A stretch of DNA of 64,000 nucleotides from positions 469,640,400-469,704,399 of the forward strand of contig NC_081406.1 of the NCBI RefSeq assembly GCF_030272615.1. The letters are read 5' to 3'. Shown here in pieces: positions 33,016 to 44,985 of this stretch (the first letter of the stretch is position 1; each line of letters opens with the position of its first letter). A program made the position numbers and the translations under genes. Source of the DNA: Cryptomeria japonica (Eukaryota > Streptophyta > Pinopsida > Cupressales > Cupressaceae). The notes under the pieces were generated by a model. That model was not told the origin of the DNA. It ran no database searches and worked only from the letters and a program-made list of their open reading frames with translations.

Positions 33016-34055
33016 AAGATAAGCACACAATTGCTAAAGATAGCAAATCTTTTTTTCTTGTATTTTAAAACTGCTGCTCCTACTCAAGTTCCAATTTTGA
33101 GAGAAATTCTGCATGATTACAAATATGTGGCTCACCTAGCAGGGTTTTCATAGTGCTCATGCAGTCCCCATTTTGTAGTTATTAAGTGGAGTATCAAGGA
33201 AGAAACTTGCAAGTTAACTACGACTCCTAGGATCAATTCTTAATTTAGAATAAAGTTATTTCCTAGATAGTAGGGTGAAGAACTTCTATAAATTGAGAAG
33301 TTGGATTCATTTGTAAGGGTCCCAAATTGATGATTTGTGGCCTACTTAGAGATTTTAGAATATTTTGCAGATTGATTAAGAAGCTTGAGTTATTTTTGTT
33401 ATACATTCATGAAGATTAATATGAAAAGCAGCTTGTAGATTGCCTGATCTACGTTTATATTCTACCAATTTGTTCTGTGTAATCTGGTAACGTCTATTAT
33501 TTTGGGTTAGCAACGTGGTTTAATCTTTTTGTCTATTACTCTATGAATCATATTGTGCATGTCAGTGGTGTATGGGAACTATTGTGATAGGCCATATTGT
33601 TAATGATTTTTATTTCCATAGACTTGTGAAATTGATGATTTTCTAGGTTTGTTGGAGGTCCGTTGTTGAATCCTAACTTGGATAATATTTGATAATTGCT
33701 TGGATTGCAGGGAACTAATTGAGTAGTTCATTAAGTTGTCATTAAATTGGTCTTTATTGTTATTTTCTTGTTCTCCTTTATGCTTTGCATTTTATTTCAT
33801 AGAGAATCTTAAACCATAAAAATACAAAAAGAGAGGAAGTACAGTTATCCGCAATCAGCGAGATTTAGTTCCAACCAGTAGGCCCCTTTACATGTATAAC
33901 TGCATCAACCATTGAGCTGCCCATCATTGTTGAGACCCGACTATAGAGACCTTGGAGTAGTGAGTTCTTCCAGACTCATTACTTTTCAAGAGAGGTGGTG
34001 AGTGTTTGCATAAATTACCTGACTATTGGTGAGTGTGTCAAAATACCCATCAAGA

Positions 34056-37000
34056 GATCCCTTAAGAAGATCACCATCACTTTGTTCCCATTCAGCTTCT
34101 TTGTGAATAATGCTTCAATCACGCTAATTATTTCCTCCTACACCTTCTTTATTGAGTCTTTTAAAGCTAAAGACTCCATGTTGAATCTTTCAAAGATAAT
34201 ATTTATGGAGAAAACAACCGAAAACCACCATGAGAAGTCACAGATTTCATTCTCCTGGATTACTTTCCCATCAATCAATGTTTGCTTCAGAATCTTCATC
34301 AAAGCTTTGAGTTACAGAATGGTGAGGTCTTGATAGATTTGAACATCCTCCCAAAGATAATCTGCTACCTCCAATCTATTTAGAAGGGCAACAAATCTGG
34401 AATGAAGAAGAGCCAAGTCCTCAATGAATTTCTTTGCGGCAACAAAGATATCTTCTACCCATTCCTTAGCGTCATGGGCTATTTTCATAATTGTGTTGGC
34501 TTCATCAACATCCTCTTAAAGAAGAGAAGAAGGAGGAATGAATGAAGGATCAGATTCCCTGAGTGGTTGTTTAAAACCCTTGACATAGTTGCACAAGGCC
34601 CCATTTTTAGTTTTCAACCTTTTACATTTTTCCTCCAATTTTTGTATTTTCTCCCTCATTTCTAAGGAAGACCCTTTGAAATCCTTCACAACTTGCATTG
34701 TGAGGCATGCCCTAAATCAACCTATCTAATTATGTAGTCATCTAGTGTGATTTAATTCTTGTCCTTATCTGCTTTTGGCTCAGCTATATGCAAATTTCAG
34801 GATCCAGACTTATCTATCACAACTTTGGAGAACTTCTAAGGTTCCTTCTTTGCTAGTTTATCCATCCTCTTCAGGAGTTCTTCCAAATCTTGTTTTGGAT
34901 CTACTTCTTTTTCGGGTTCCTTCCTTAGTTTATCCTTCAGCCAATCAGGAGAAAAATTTGGTTGATTTTGAATCTCCATTTGTCCATGCTCCTGTGAAAC
35001 TTCTTCCATTTCACCAAGGATAGCTTCTACGAAACTATTTTGTTGCAGCTCTTTGGGATGAGAGGAGAGTTCTTTTCTTTGCATCCTTGGCTGATATGGC
35101 CTATGTGAGGTGTTGTTGCTAAGAACATCCTATTCTAGAGTGTTGTAGGGAACATTTCCTTTAGGTAGATTTAATGGATCTTCTTGTGTAAAATTTTCTA
35201 CCTCCTGCACGCTGGAAGAGCTCATCAATGATTGCATCCTTTCCACCCTTGCACTTTTTTGTGGTGGTTCTTCCTGTTGAACTTCCTATTGGGCCTCCCA
35301 TTGGACTTCCTTCTTCTTTGTTGTTGTTGGTCTCTTTGGAGCATTCTTTCCTTTGTCAAGCTCAATTCCTTTCTATCAAACTTCTCCTTCCTCAGCCTGT
35401 GCCTATGAGGATCCTTCAATACCTTCATCGTGGGATTCCAAATTCCCCATCAACTGGTAAGTTAGGTGGACATTTCCTTCTCTCAACCTCCTGATATGCT
35501 GGTCTACCCAATGTATGGTGAATTTAAAAACTACTCTGGCCAAAATGTCCAAATCATCTATTTTTGGTTCCAACCAATCTGGGAGCTGGATGGGTTGATC
35601 CTTCACCTTTTCAAACTCAGATTGCACTAATTTTAAATCCTCCTTCACTTTATTCAGAACCTGCATTACTTCACCTATCCTAATTATGTCAAGGGGCAGC
35701 CGAGAAAACATTTTCTTCTTGACCTCAAGGTCATCCTTGGCACTTGCCCAATGGTCTTCTACGTGGAACTTGTGCAAAATTTTTCCTCCCACAACCTTTT
35801 TGATCTTACAATATAAATCATAGTGAGACCTGGTGGTGTAATATGCCAAGTGGTAAAATGCCAATTCTTCTGCTGCCATCTCAGTTGCCGTCAGGTTCAG
35901 GCACACTTCCACATAATCCCCGAGGATGACTAAGAATTCAATAAACATCTTTTTCTTCTTTCTAAATTTTATCATATGTCATTAATTGTCTCATAAGTTC
36001 CAATAAAACTAGTTTATCAGATGGATACCTCGATAATTTATATGGTTGGAAAGCGAATCCCCGTGTCCTAATATATATAAAATTTGGAAACTGCAGGAAC
36101 GTGGCCCCAAATTTTTGAACTAAATCTCTAGCCTGTGGCAACACCCTTGTGTGGAGCTCATTTCGCATGTCTGGTCAGGTACATGGTGTAGGTATCATTC
36201 ATCATCTTAAAATAATTAGTGTTGTAGAGGTGCAACTGAGGATAACATTCATGAACTTTTAGCTACGTTGGTCTGCAACCCATGAGTCCTTTTCTCAGCA
36301 AACCATTGAAGCCAACCATCCTTGCAAGCATATAAATTACATAGGAGTTCATATAGAAGGATTAAGACTTCTTTTATTTCAAATCCTTCAGCTGTTCATG
36401 CACATAGTGGCTAATTAACCTGGCCCAGTCCACCAACCCATTGGTGTTCATGGTTTCACCAATACATAGAAAAACATCCATGGATCTAAATTAATGGCAT
36501 GTGGATACCCCATTATCTTTCTTAAGATCATTATAAGGTCCACATACTCTTACTTGAATTCAAAAATAGTTAGTGTCTTAGGAATTTCAGAGATGTGCGG
36601 TCTAGGCTTATGCAGCCAATACTTGTTAATAATATTTGTACATCTATCAAGACCCGCCTCATACACTCCCTTAGCTCCATTCATGGTCATGTAGGTCATG
36701 GAATGATGAGAGGGTATTCTAAAGGCTTCCTCAATTGTTTCCACAACCAAGGTGGTTAACAACTTGCCACTTGATGTTGAAATTGTTCTCCTCTCCGGAT
36801 TGTAGTGTTTTGCACACTCCAGGATAAAATCCAGACACTAGATGGAAGGGGGAAAACTAGTTGCTGCTACAATTCCACTTCTGATAATCCTAACATTAGT
36901 AGGAGATGAACTATGCCCTACTATTCCAAACATCCTGATTTTGAAGACAACCATATTGAATGTTCCTAAATTTGTATCACTGATCTCCTTCCACCTAGAC

Positions 37001-37090
37001 ACCATCTTGGAATTTGGAGGGAAGCCCTTCATCTTAACCTTTATCTGTGTCTACTTGGTGATGGTTGTCACCTTTCTTGAATCTGCCATC
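34056..37090 (-). pseudogene. Element H accessory ORF, N-terminal and central part
   Basis: Read on the minus strand from an ATG at 37090 (MADSRKVTTITKVDTDKGKD). Several blocks match the X LTR ORF: VRIIRSGIVAATSFPPS versus RIKRSGLVEVALFPQS; CAKHYNPERRTISTSSGKLL versus IAPFYNPETRKCTYAQGKIV; and IYIRTRGFAFQPYKLSRYPS then KLVLLELMRQL versus YIRVSGFTGNP...ILLEYVRQL. A Lys/Glu-rich middle and a coiled-coil-like stretch (KIQKLEEKCKRLKTKNGAL at about 34650) follow. The frame breaks at stops and indels many times. It stops abruptly at 34056, where element X is inserted, and continues at 5801. This is a diverged relative of the X accessory ORF lying antisense to it. Confidence 0.6.
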
Positions 37091-39246
37091 CTGGGAATAA
37101 ATCAACACTTCCAATGAACAAAGCTTCTTGAAAAGGATGAAAAAACTCTCTAAGCCTAACTTTCTTTACTTTCTCTTCAACTCTTCTTTCTTGAAATTCA
37201 CACGTGAGAAATGAGTTGTACTTTTATGCTTATATAGAATTTGTCCAATATGTTGCTAAATTTGGAGGAATCAAATTTGGCAATTGTATTAATTATGCAT
37301 CATACTTTCCTCTCCAAGGTGCCATGCAAATGGGTCCTACCTTCATAGTTGAGTTCCAAAATGGAATGTTCTCTTATTGCATTGAGTTGTGTGTCATGAT
37401 TTAGAATATTCCCTCACCAACTCACCAACTTCCATTCTTCGAATTTTGGAGAGATTTTTGGAAGTTTGACTTCATTTTCCTTCTTATCCATCCACTTGGT
37501 GCCAAAAACGCTAGGAGAGAGAAATCTTATGAGATAATTTTTTGACTTGGGAAGAATTTTCTTGAAGCCTTTTAACTTTTTCACACCTTGGAGGATGTTT
37601 TCAACTTTTCCATCATCTCCTATTTCTAGGAACTTTTCTAGAATTTAGGGCACGGGTCTAGGAGAGAGAATTCTCTAATGAGTCCAAATCTGCAAAAAAA
37701 ATTAATTTCTGATGAGATTTGGTGTCTAGAAATGGATTTTTTTAAAATTTCCCAAGGGGATTTTATGCTTTTCCATTCCATTCCTGACCTTCAAATTCCC
37801 CTTTTCCTTGGAAAAACTTTCAACCCTGGGCATGAAATTTCTTTGATGAAGGAATTTGATTCTTGTGGGATTTTTCATGCCTTGTGCATTTTGGTGCCTA
37901 TCTCCACCTTTGGGCGCTATTTTCCACTGATGATAAAATTTTGATCATTTTGAGTTTTCCTTGACCCTTGCATTTTGGCGCTAGGATTCATACTTGGGCG
38001 CTAAACTACCTTGAAGGAGGAATTTTGTGTTTTTTTCATTTTCCATGATGCACTAACTTTGGCACCCATAATCCTTCCTTGGGCGCTAAGAACACGTAGG
38101 CAAGGAATTATCATCTTTGCTCATTTTTAATGGCAATGGGGTTTTAGCACCCAACTCCTTCCTAGGGCTGAATTTTGACTGAGCCATGGAATTTTGACTT
38201 TTGAACCCTTCCTTGGAGGCCTCATTTTAGCACCCATCCTTGGCACTTGGGTTTTATTTGCATGTGATCAAGGAAAACGTCATTTTTCAAGCTTTCCATG
38301 CTGACCCCCATTTGGTGCCCACCTAACTGTCTAGGGTGGATTTTCCACTTGGTCAAGGATTTTTATACTTTTCAAATTTTCCATGAGACAGTCAGTTTAG
38401 CACCCATCCTCAAACTAGGGCACTAAATCCACTTGAAAAAGGAATTTTGCAAAGGTCTTAGATTTTACATAATGCCTCCAATTTAGTGCCCTACTTGGCA
38501 GTTGGGCGTGGATTTAACTAGATGAAGGAATTTCACCATCTTCACTTTTCAGACTTAGTTAAATTGGAGATTTTTAGATTTAGGATGCCATTTCAAGAAT
38601 ATAAGTGGATCTCCAGACTTCGAAGATTTCAATCTTTCTTGGAATAATTCCCATATAACCAAATTTTGATCACTCTGTCTTATCTTTGACTTTTTTTCAG
38701 ATTTAGAAATGATCATGCATATTTGGTCTTCAGTGTCATCCTGCAATGACCTGTCACAAATAGACTTTCCAAAAATAGAATTTTTTTCAAAATGTCAGTG
38801 TTAGAGAAAAACAGGTAACAAGGACACTTTCTAGAAATAGAAACTTACTAAAAATAGTAAGTTTGATTTTCGATGAAATGGAGACATTCCAGGAGGTAGT
38901 GAAATCCCTAAAAAATGGGAACTTTCTAAAAATAGGAAGTTTTTCATATTTCGCTCAAATTTCACATGCTGGATCCTTAGAGGGTCTTGACTCTACTGCA
39001 ACTTTTAGTTTTCAAAAAACCTAAAAGGAAACCCCTAAAATCTAGGACTGAAGGGAAAAACCCTAAAATTGACAAAATGAGCTCTAGAATTAGCCAAAAT
39101 TGCTCAAACGAAAAGCAAGCCTAATCAAATTGACCCCACTCACTTGCAAACTCAGAGAGACCAACGAGACTGCCACCAAAAGACATAGAATGCCTAAAAA
39201 GTAGGGGGTCCCCATTTTGAATGGGGTGATTTGTGATTAGGTAACA
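37091..39246 (-). repeat. 5' part of element H LTR (minus strand)
   Basis: On the minus strand the likely LTR start is TGTTACCTAATCACAAATC (from 39246). The following 1.3 kb is rich in a loose repeat built on TTTAGCGCCCA / TTGGGCGCTA / GGCACCC motifs (about 37870-38520), comparable in position to the GC-rich arrays of the X LTR. The ORF start at 37090 lies downstream, as in X. Stacked small open stretches here are not convincing genes. Confidence 0.5.
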
Positions 39247-39279
39247 ACACAAGGTTAGCAACTCTCCATCATTAACATG

Positions 39280-39355
39280 GTGGAGAGCAACCCTATAAGG
39301 TTTGAACCCTACTTGTTGGCTCTATAGGAAAGAAGCCACACCATTTCACCAAAGG
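39280..39355 (-). repeat. SINE-like, tRNA-derived head (copy 2)
   Basis: On the minus strand TGGTGAAATGG (box A-like, 39341-39351) is followed after about 32 bases by GGTTCAAACC (box B-like, 39299-39308). The segment is closely similar to 4225-4300, including GGCTCTA-AGGAAAGAA between the boxes. Confidence 0.42.
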
Positions 39356-39359
39356 GTCT

Positions 39360-40660
39360 ACTATAGCTTGCAACAAATCTTACTAATGTTGGAATTTTGT
39401 ATTGTTTTCTTATGATGTCTGAATTATTTTTTCACAATATTCAAGGCAACATGTTATAAATGTTTATATGTGAAATAGTTACAAAGAAGGTAGTTTTACA
39501 AGTATTTGGAATGTAGTTAATAAACCAATGCTACTTTACATTAGTTTTCAAAGTAGATTACTAGTTTCATTTAATTTAAAAAATATTTTAAATATTGATA
39601 ATTTAAATTGTTTTGTGAGTGTTGATTGTTATGAGTGTTTGATTTATTTGAATTGTTATACTTGTAACATGACAAAATTTCTTATGTGGCTTGAAATACA
39701 AAATAACTAATCAAACTATTCTAGTACCAATAAATAAGCATATTTGATTGGAGATTCATAAGTTCCTTCAATTGATATTGATGGTGTCCTAAAAGTAAAC
39801 ATTATCTTGAACCACACATGAATCCTTGAGATGTGTGATTGTTAGGAAATGAGAATTAATAGAACACATGTTGCAATAGAGAGGTAAAGTATTGGGTTCT
39901 CTTCTCAAACATTTAATTACTAATTTGTATGAGGTGTTTTGAGATTTCTTTAGTGAATTAGATTGAGTGAGATCTTCTTTGGCTAGGAAGAATATCTTTG
40001 GATAAAGAAAAAGTATCCATAACAAAGAGAAACCCACTCCATGAAATAAACACAAACTTTTAGGAGAAAATAAAGTGGAAAAACATAGTTATTGGTGCTT
40101 CAAAGACCAACTTCAATGAATTAAGTGAACTTTTTCTTTCTATAAAAAGGTAGGTTTGAAACTATCACAACATTAGTAAATTGTCATAACAATTTTGAAA
40201 CCACCATGGTAGATATATGCAACTATCTTCTATTGTTAACCAATGACTTAAACTTGGCTACAACATTGTAAGGAAATATGTTTTGGGAAGCCAAAATTAC
40301 ATAGAGGTTAAGGTTGAATAAAAGGCATGCTAAGGAAAATAGGGGAGACTCGATCAAAGAGAGATGTCATGGGACTGAAGATCAATTTTTACTTTCTATT
40401 TCATAAAATATTAAGACAATTGTTTAGCTATAATCGTAAAATTATCGAGATAAGAATCTTAGGGTAATTATAGTCATAGGAAAATAGTCTATAAACATCA
40501 ACAGGGGTAGATGATAACTTTATGGTTAAGGATGCAACCATGCCATTAGGAATAGATCACACATACATATTATGTTAGGTGTTAGAAAATCTAGTATTTA
40601 TTAGAGCCAAATTTTATTACGATCACATTTCACATTAATGATTACACACACATATACATA
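39360..40660. other. Unassigned AT-rich sequence
   Basis: No ORF above about 90 codons and no recognisable motif. It contains scattered AT-rich runs and a short ACACAC/ATATAC run just before 40661. Probably decayed repeat. Confidence 0.4.
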
Positions 40661-42312
40661 TGTTGGCATATGATTTATCTTTGATGTCAATAAGAGGCAA
40701 TAAGGTGTTGTAGAGAAAAGAGGTGTTGCAATGGTTTATGAACAAGTCTTGCATATTGATCATGTCTTATAGAATAGAATATTGAGAGACTAAAGGAAAC
40801 AAAGAAGTTGTAACAAATGAGCTTACTGTTCATAAGCAACATTGCTAGTATGATGGTGTCATGGGGGATTCATTAGATAGACAATGTTATATTATGTGCA
40901 TTCATATTGGGGGGTTTAAAATCCCAAAAATGAGGGTACAATATATTGCATATCGATGAAAATAGGGGGTTTATTAATTCAGGCTATGAAAAAATGCAAT
41001 ATTTGGTAAAAATAGAGGAGCTTTTAATTTGGGTTGTGTATTGGGAGGGGGTGAAAAAAAAGGAGTTTAGGGCAATATTTTTTGAAAATAGGGGGATTAT
41101 TTAGTATGACATGAATGCACGTGATATAACCTAGGTTCATTTAGTGAAGCCCCTCTGGATGGTGTAAGTTTAAATGTAGTGTTTGGTGTTTGAGTAAGAA
41201 TGTTTTTCCTTTCATAAAAATTGATGATCAAGTCTAAATTTACATAGATAGTGACATAAAGTTGAGATAGCAATCTCTTGTCATTCGAGCGACAAGAGAA
41301 ACATAGCAAGTAACAAGAACTTAATAATATGTTAAATTAATAATATAATTAATAATTTATTGAACTAGCCTTAATATTAGTCATAAAAAATGCTCATGTT
41401 GGCTATGATAAAGGTCGACTTCTAAATTCTTTAAGACTTGAGTATAATGATGAGTTTTTAAATTGTAATGGCTAGTTCCTGCTATGTGATGTTGACAGTT
41501 TGTAATTGTTTTTGAATGATGCAAAATATGTTTTGAAATGGATATTGTTACAAGTGCAGATGATGGTGATGAGAATAAAAAAGTATATTGTTTAGAGAGA
41601 ACATGCAGTATGTAAATATATTGATGCAATTTGAGAAGAAAAGATTTCTATAAGATGTTTTATTTGTATTGTGTCATGTTGTCACAAAGAAATTAACTAT
41701 TCATTAAATAATGGTTTGATAGTGAACAAGGGTTTGCAAAAGTTGTCATGAAGACCAAAGAGTTGTAACAAGGTTGTGGTTGTAAAGTTTTCTTGAAAAA
41801 TAATTTGAAAATACAAACATTTGTAAAATAGAGATTTGTTCTTTGAGACAAACAATTTGTGGATGATTAGATGGATGACAGTTTATGATAAATGTTTTTT
41901 ATCGAAACTAAGTAGCCCTCTATAGTATGCTCTTTATGAATATGCAAGGAGTGCGTGCTTCTACACTCAAATGTGAGTTGGTGCTCATAAAGCCAATGAG
42001 GCATTATTTCTTCCCAATAAGGGTCTAGTTAGTGAGACCATAGATTGTAACCAGTGGAGTTTAGCTAGTGAGGCCTAATATAATTCCTTTTCATACTAGT
42101 TTTTCACCCTTTAAGGGTTTTCCACTTAAATATTGGTGTTATGAGTATTGCATATGTATCTTGGAAATCTTGATTGGTGTAAACATTCTTTTAATATTGT
42201 TGCATTAAGCCTTAATGAGTCATTGCTATTATTTGTGTCATTGTGTTAGAATTTTTATTGATTAAGTAAGATTGATTTTTATAGACCACTGAGTCACCTC
42301 CCCCTCTCTTAG
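40661..42312 (+). repeat. Decayed Copia-type 5' LTR (family F)
   Basis: Starts TGTTGGCATATGATTTATC, like Copia A. It ends in ACTGAGTCACCTCCCCCTCTCTTAG directly against a PBS, and near its end has the CACC-TTT-GGGTTTTCCAC-TTAAATATTGGTGTTATG block also seen in A, C, D and G. The final CA is missing. Several GGGGG-containing AAAATAGGGGG units lie at 40905-41100. No coding interior follows beyond a few codons (MAQEGSLVAKEHVVP at 42385), so only a 5' end survives. Confidence 0.6.
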
Positions 42313-42324
42313 TGGTATTAGAGC
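42313..42324 (+). other. Primer binding site of family F
   Basis: TGGTATTAGAGC, the initiator tRNA-Met type site with one change, identical to the site of Copia C. Confidence 0.65.
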
Positions 42325-42921
42325 GACTTCCTTGTAAGAGGTTTATTAGCCTTAGGGTGATCTTGGAAGGGAATACTTATACTTATGGCTCAAGAAGGTT
42401 CTTTGGTTGCAAAAGAACATGTAGTGCCCCTCCTAGACTTGCATTTTGATATGTGCTTAGATAGACTTATTTAGAGTTATGATGGTTATTTATGACTCTT
42501 CTTCTATCTTAGATGGTATCATCAATGATTAGGACTTATGTGTATTATATGAGTTTTGATGATAATAACCCTTTTTCATTATGATGATTCTATGTGATGT
42601 TTGATATCATTTTGCTTGACTGTCTTCGTGAGTAGAGACGATGCCATATCACTCATTGCGAGTGGGATATATCATCACAATTATATATCACTTGTCTTCT
42701 TATATATATGTATCATATATGTTGCATTGGTCTTTGATGCAGGTTTGCGGGTACCAGACATTGACTCCACTTGGCTCCACAGGTCTGAGCGTGTCTTCAT
42801 CTCAATGGAAAGTTGTCAGAGATGACATAGTTTCCCTCACACACTCTAGGTCTAAGATGTATACCTTGATAGTTTATCTTGATGTCCTTTGCTTGGTTTA
42901 TTTCTCTTTAGGGTCAACTAA

Positions 42922-42990
42922 GAGATGTGGTGTATTGGTTAAGTCTCTTCCACCTTGTTTCGTAGGTCATGAGGTCAAATCTCTCTGGCT
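42922..42990 (+). repeat. SINE-like head resembling plant Au-type SINEs
   Basis: GGTGTATTGGTTAAGTC (box A-like, TGGTGTATTGG at 42928-42938) and, after about 32 bases, GAGGTCAAATCTC (box B-like, 42971-42983). It recalls the head GGTGTAGTGGTTGAG...GGGTTCAAGTC of Au SINEs from memory. The body and tail were not delimited. Confidence 0.4.
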
Positions 42991-43975
42991 TCTTATTTTG
43001 CTAAGTCGTGGTTTGGTTATTGGTTTTATTGCATGATTGGATTATTCATCTTATTAAGAATCTAAATGAGTAATTAATCTATTTAATTTAATTTATTGAT
43101 ATTTAATTGAGCTTCATTTATTGTTTAATTATTTAATTTGTTTGATTTATTGTTGAGATGACTTTTATTTATTGATTTAAAAAAATTATTTTTTTGAGTT
43201 CTATTTATGTTATTTTATTTATTTATTAGTGTTATTATGAATAATGATAATTAATTATAAATTATTGTGTGGGAATTATTTAATTAACATATAATAATAT
43301 TATTTCTACCTACTGTTTAATTATGAGGAAATATTTGTATTTCCTAATTGATTGTCATTCCTATACTAAAGTAATTGAGTTTCGATTTATTTTACCTACT
43401 CTTATTTTTGATTGGTCGGATTGATTGAGTAGGTAAGAAATATATATTTATATTATATATTTTCTTGAACCTTGCAATAGTAGGTATGATATATGGTTTA
43501 TGGAATTTTCCTATTGGTGGGAAAAACTATAGTCTATAATTTAATTTTTCTATTTATTATGGCTTGTTGGTCTATGCACGGGTTAATGATCTGGCATATC
43601 ATTGTAAAAAGGTTTCCAAATTTGGATTGAAGATTGCATTGAGATTTGTATTTGTGAAGGCTTGGCAATTTTAGATTTCATCTTCAATTTTTGGTTTTGC
43701 AAATTGCAGGATGGTGGCTTCTTTCTTTCACATTTTATTTCCAGAAAACATTGCCTTCTCCATGTCTGCAAATTGAGTTTGATTTCTCTTGGGGATTGGT
43801 TTGATTGTGGAAATGATTTGTCTTGATGGTTTTCAAATTGTTTATGCAAGTTTGGGAATGGAGAATATGCAGATTTGATTTTATGTCTTCATTGTGCTTT
43901 CTGTGGTTTCTCTGCGACTGCACTATGAGTGTGCAGACCCTTTATTCCACTTGCTTTGGCTACATTTATTTCCTA

Positions 43976-43976
<1 letters not shown>

Positions 43977-44034
<58 letters not shown>

Positions 44035-44053
44035 CGTGCGCTCTCTCTCTCTC
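43977..44053. repeat. CT/TC dinucleotide microsatellite
   Basis: About 75 bp of (CT)n with one interruption, CGTGCGTGCG, near its end. Confidence 0.95.
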
Positions 44054-44134
44054 ATGGTTTTGGCTCCCTATACCTCAGATAATGCTTAGCAGGAGAGGAT
44101 TTGTTCTACAACTTTGACTAGTGAGTATGTAGTG

Positions 44135-44985
44135 AATGTTTTGGTTGTCCTTGATGTTGGTAATTGAAACTCATTGGATTCATATGTTGTCATTTATGGC
44201 AACAAGTTTCTTTAGAAGGCATATACCGGCAGATACTGGTATTGGAGTAATCAGGGTCATCACCAACACTTTAGTGAAGCCGACATTAGTTTGGGATCCA
44301 AAAGGTTTTATTTGTAAAATCATTTTGTGATTATTGTAAAGGGACGACATTGAATATCTTTTGTAATGTATCGTAAGCCGACCTAAGGCATATTGTTTGT
44401 AAAGGGTATATAAGTTAGTTTATTCGGTCATTTTGATATAGGAATAATGAATGTGGAGAAGAAAAGTGATGCGAAGGATATGTATGTAAATCATTTGTAT
44501 ATGGAAGTAATATCATGCATTGATGAGTAGATGGTTTGTAAAACATTCTTGGAGGAAAGGAGATACTGGTAAAAGGGTTTAGGGTTTATGAACCAGTACA
44601 AAACAAAGCTATAACCAGAACTCTTTTTGGCATTGCAGATGCATTTTGTGAGTTCACAATTACTATTTTATCTCAATAGAAGCTTGTAGTTAGTGAGACT
44701 CTTTTGTGTTGAGCAGTGTGCTCTAGGCAGTGTGCCTTCCTGCATGTGAAGGCCCCCATGCTATGTAATATATTTCATATGGTCAGTGAATTGATATTGT
44801 GGGTCACAAATCCCATTGTTGTTTTTCCTTTTTGAGGTTTTCCACATATAAAATTTAGTGTGTTATGGTGTTCATTCATGTGGCTGGTTTATTTACTTCA
44901 TGTTATATGCTTCTTCATTTACCAGTTTATATGTGTATGTTATAATAAGGTAAAATCTTATATTACCGACATAACATTGATTCAT
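44135..44985 (+). repeat. Decayed Copia-type LTR (family G), cut by element C
   Basis: It shares with the C LTR a GCCGACCTAAG-type block, TTTGTAA stretches and the CCCATTGTTGTTTTTCC...GGTTTTCCACATATAAAATTTAGTGTGTTATGG block. A TATA box, TATATAAG, lies at 44407-44414. The sequence stops at the left LTR of C, which is inserted in it. The start is not fixed. Confidence 0.5.

Larger units (their letters stand above)
5802..34055 (+). mobile_element. Element X: Ty3/Gypsy LTR retrotransposon with giant LTRs, containing nested Copia copies
   Basis: Two long direct repeats bound a gag-PR-RNaseH-RT-RH-INT interior. The left LTR starts TGTTATGCCTAGCATAT at 5802 and the right LTR starts with the same bases at 28357. 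The 5-bp GATCC at 5797-5801 recurs at 34056-34060 and, counted once, restores a reading frame in the flanking element H, so it is the target-site duplication. After removing nested insertions the element is about 19.2 kb. The polymerase-related domain set and an additional RNase H suggest the plant Tat/Ogre-like part of Ty3/Gypsy, though the order is unusual. All ORFs carry stops, so the copy is dead. Confidence 0.85.
28357..34055 (+). repeat. Right LTR of X (uninterrupted)
   Basis: About 5.7 kb, starting TGTTATGCCTAGCATATCG. It mirrors the left LTR: array 28445-28770, TATA box 28804-28812, second array 29055-29450, ORF 29526-33015, AT-rich tail to ACCCATCAAGA. It preserves the empty site of Copia A near 30945. 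The two LTRs differ at many scattered sites and by small indels, so the X insertion is not recent. Confidence 0.88.
42325..44134. other. AT-rich unassigned region, probably decayed LTR sequence
   Basis: A possible LTR start TGTAGTGCCCCTCCTAG at 42420 follows the family F gag start, but no partner or end was found. The stretch 43060-43460 is very AT-rich (TTAATT, TTATTTATT runs). Open frames at 42601-43036 and 43823-44089 include the SINE-like and CT-repeat sequence and are not supported as genes. Confidence 0.4.

Noticed and set aside
43823-44089. Two Ser/Leu-rich open frames
   Set aside because: They cross the CT microsatellite, and their composition is that of the repeat.
42420-44134. A further complete LTR starting TGTAGTGCC
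   Set aside because: No matching end, partner LTR or TSD could be found.
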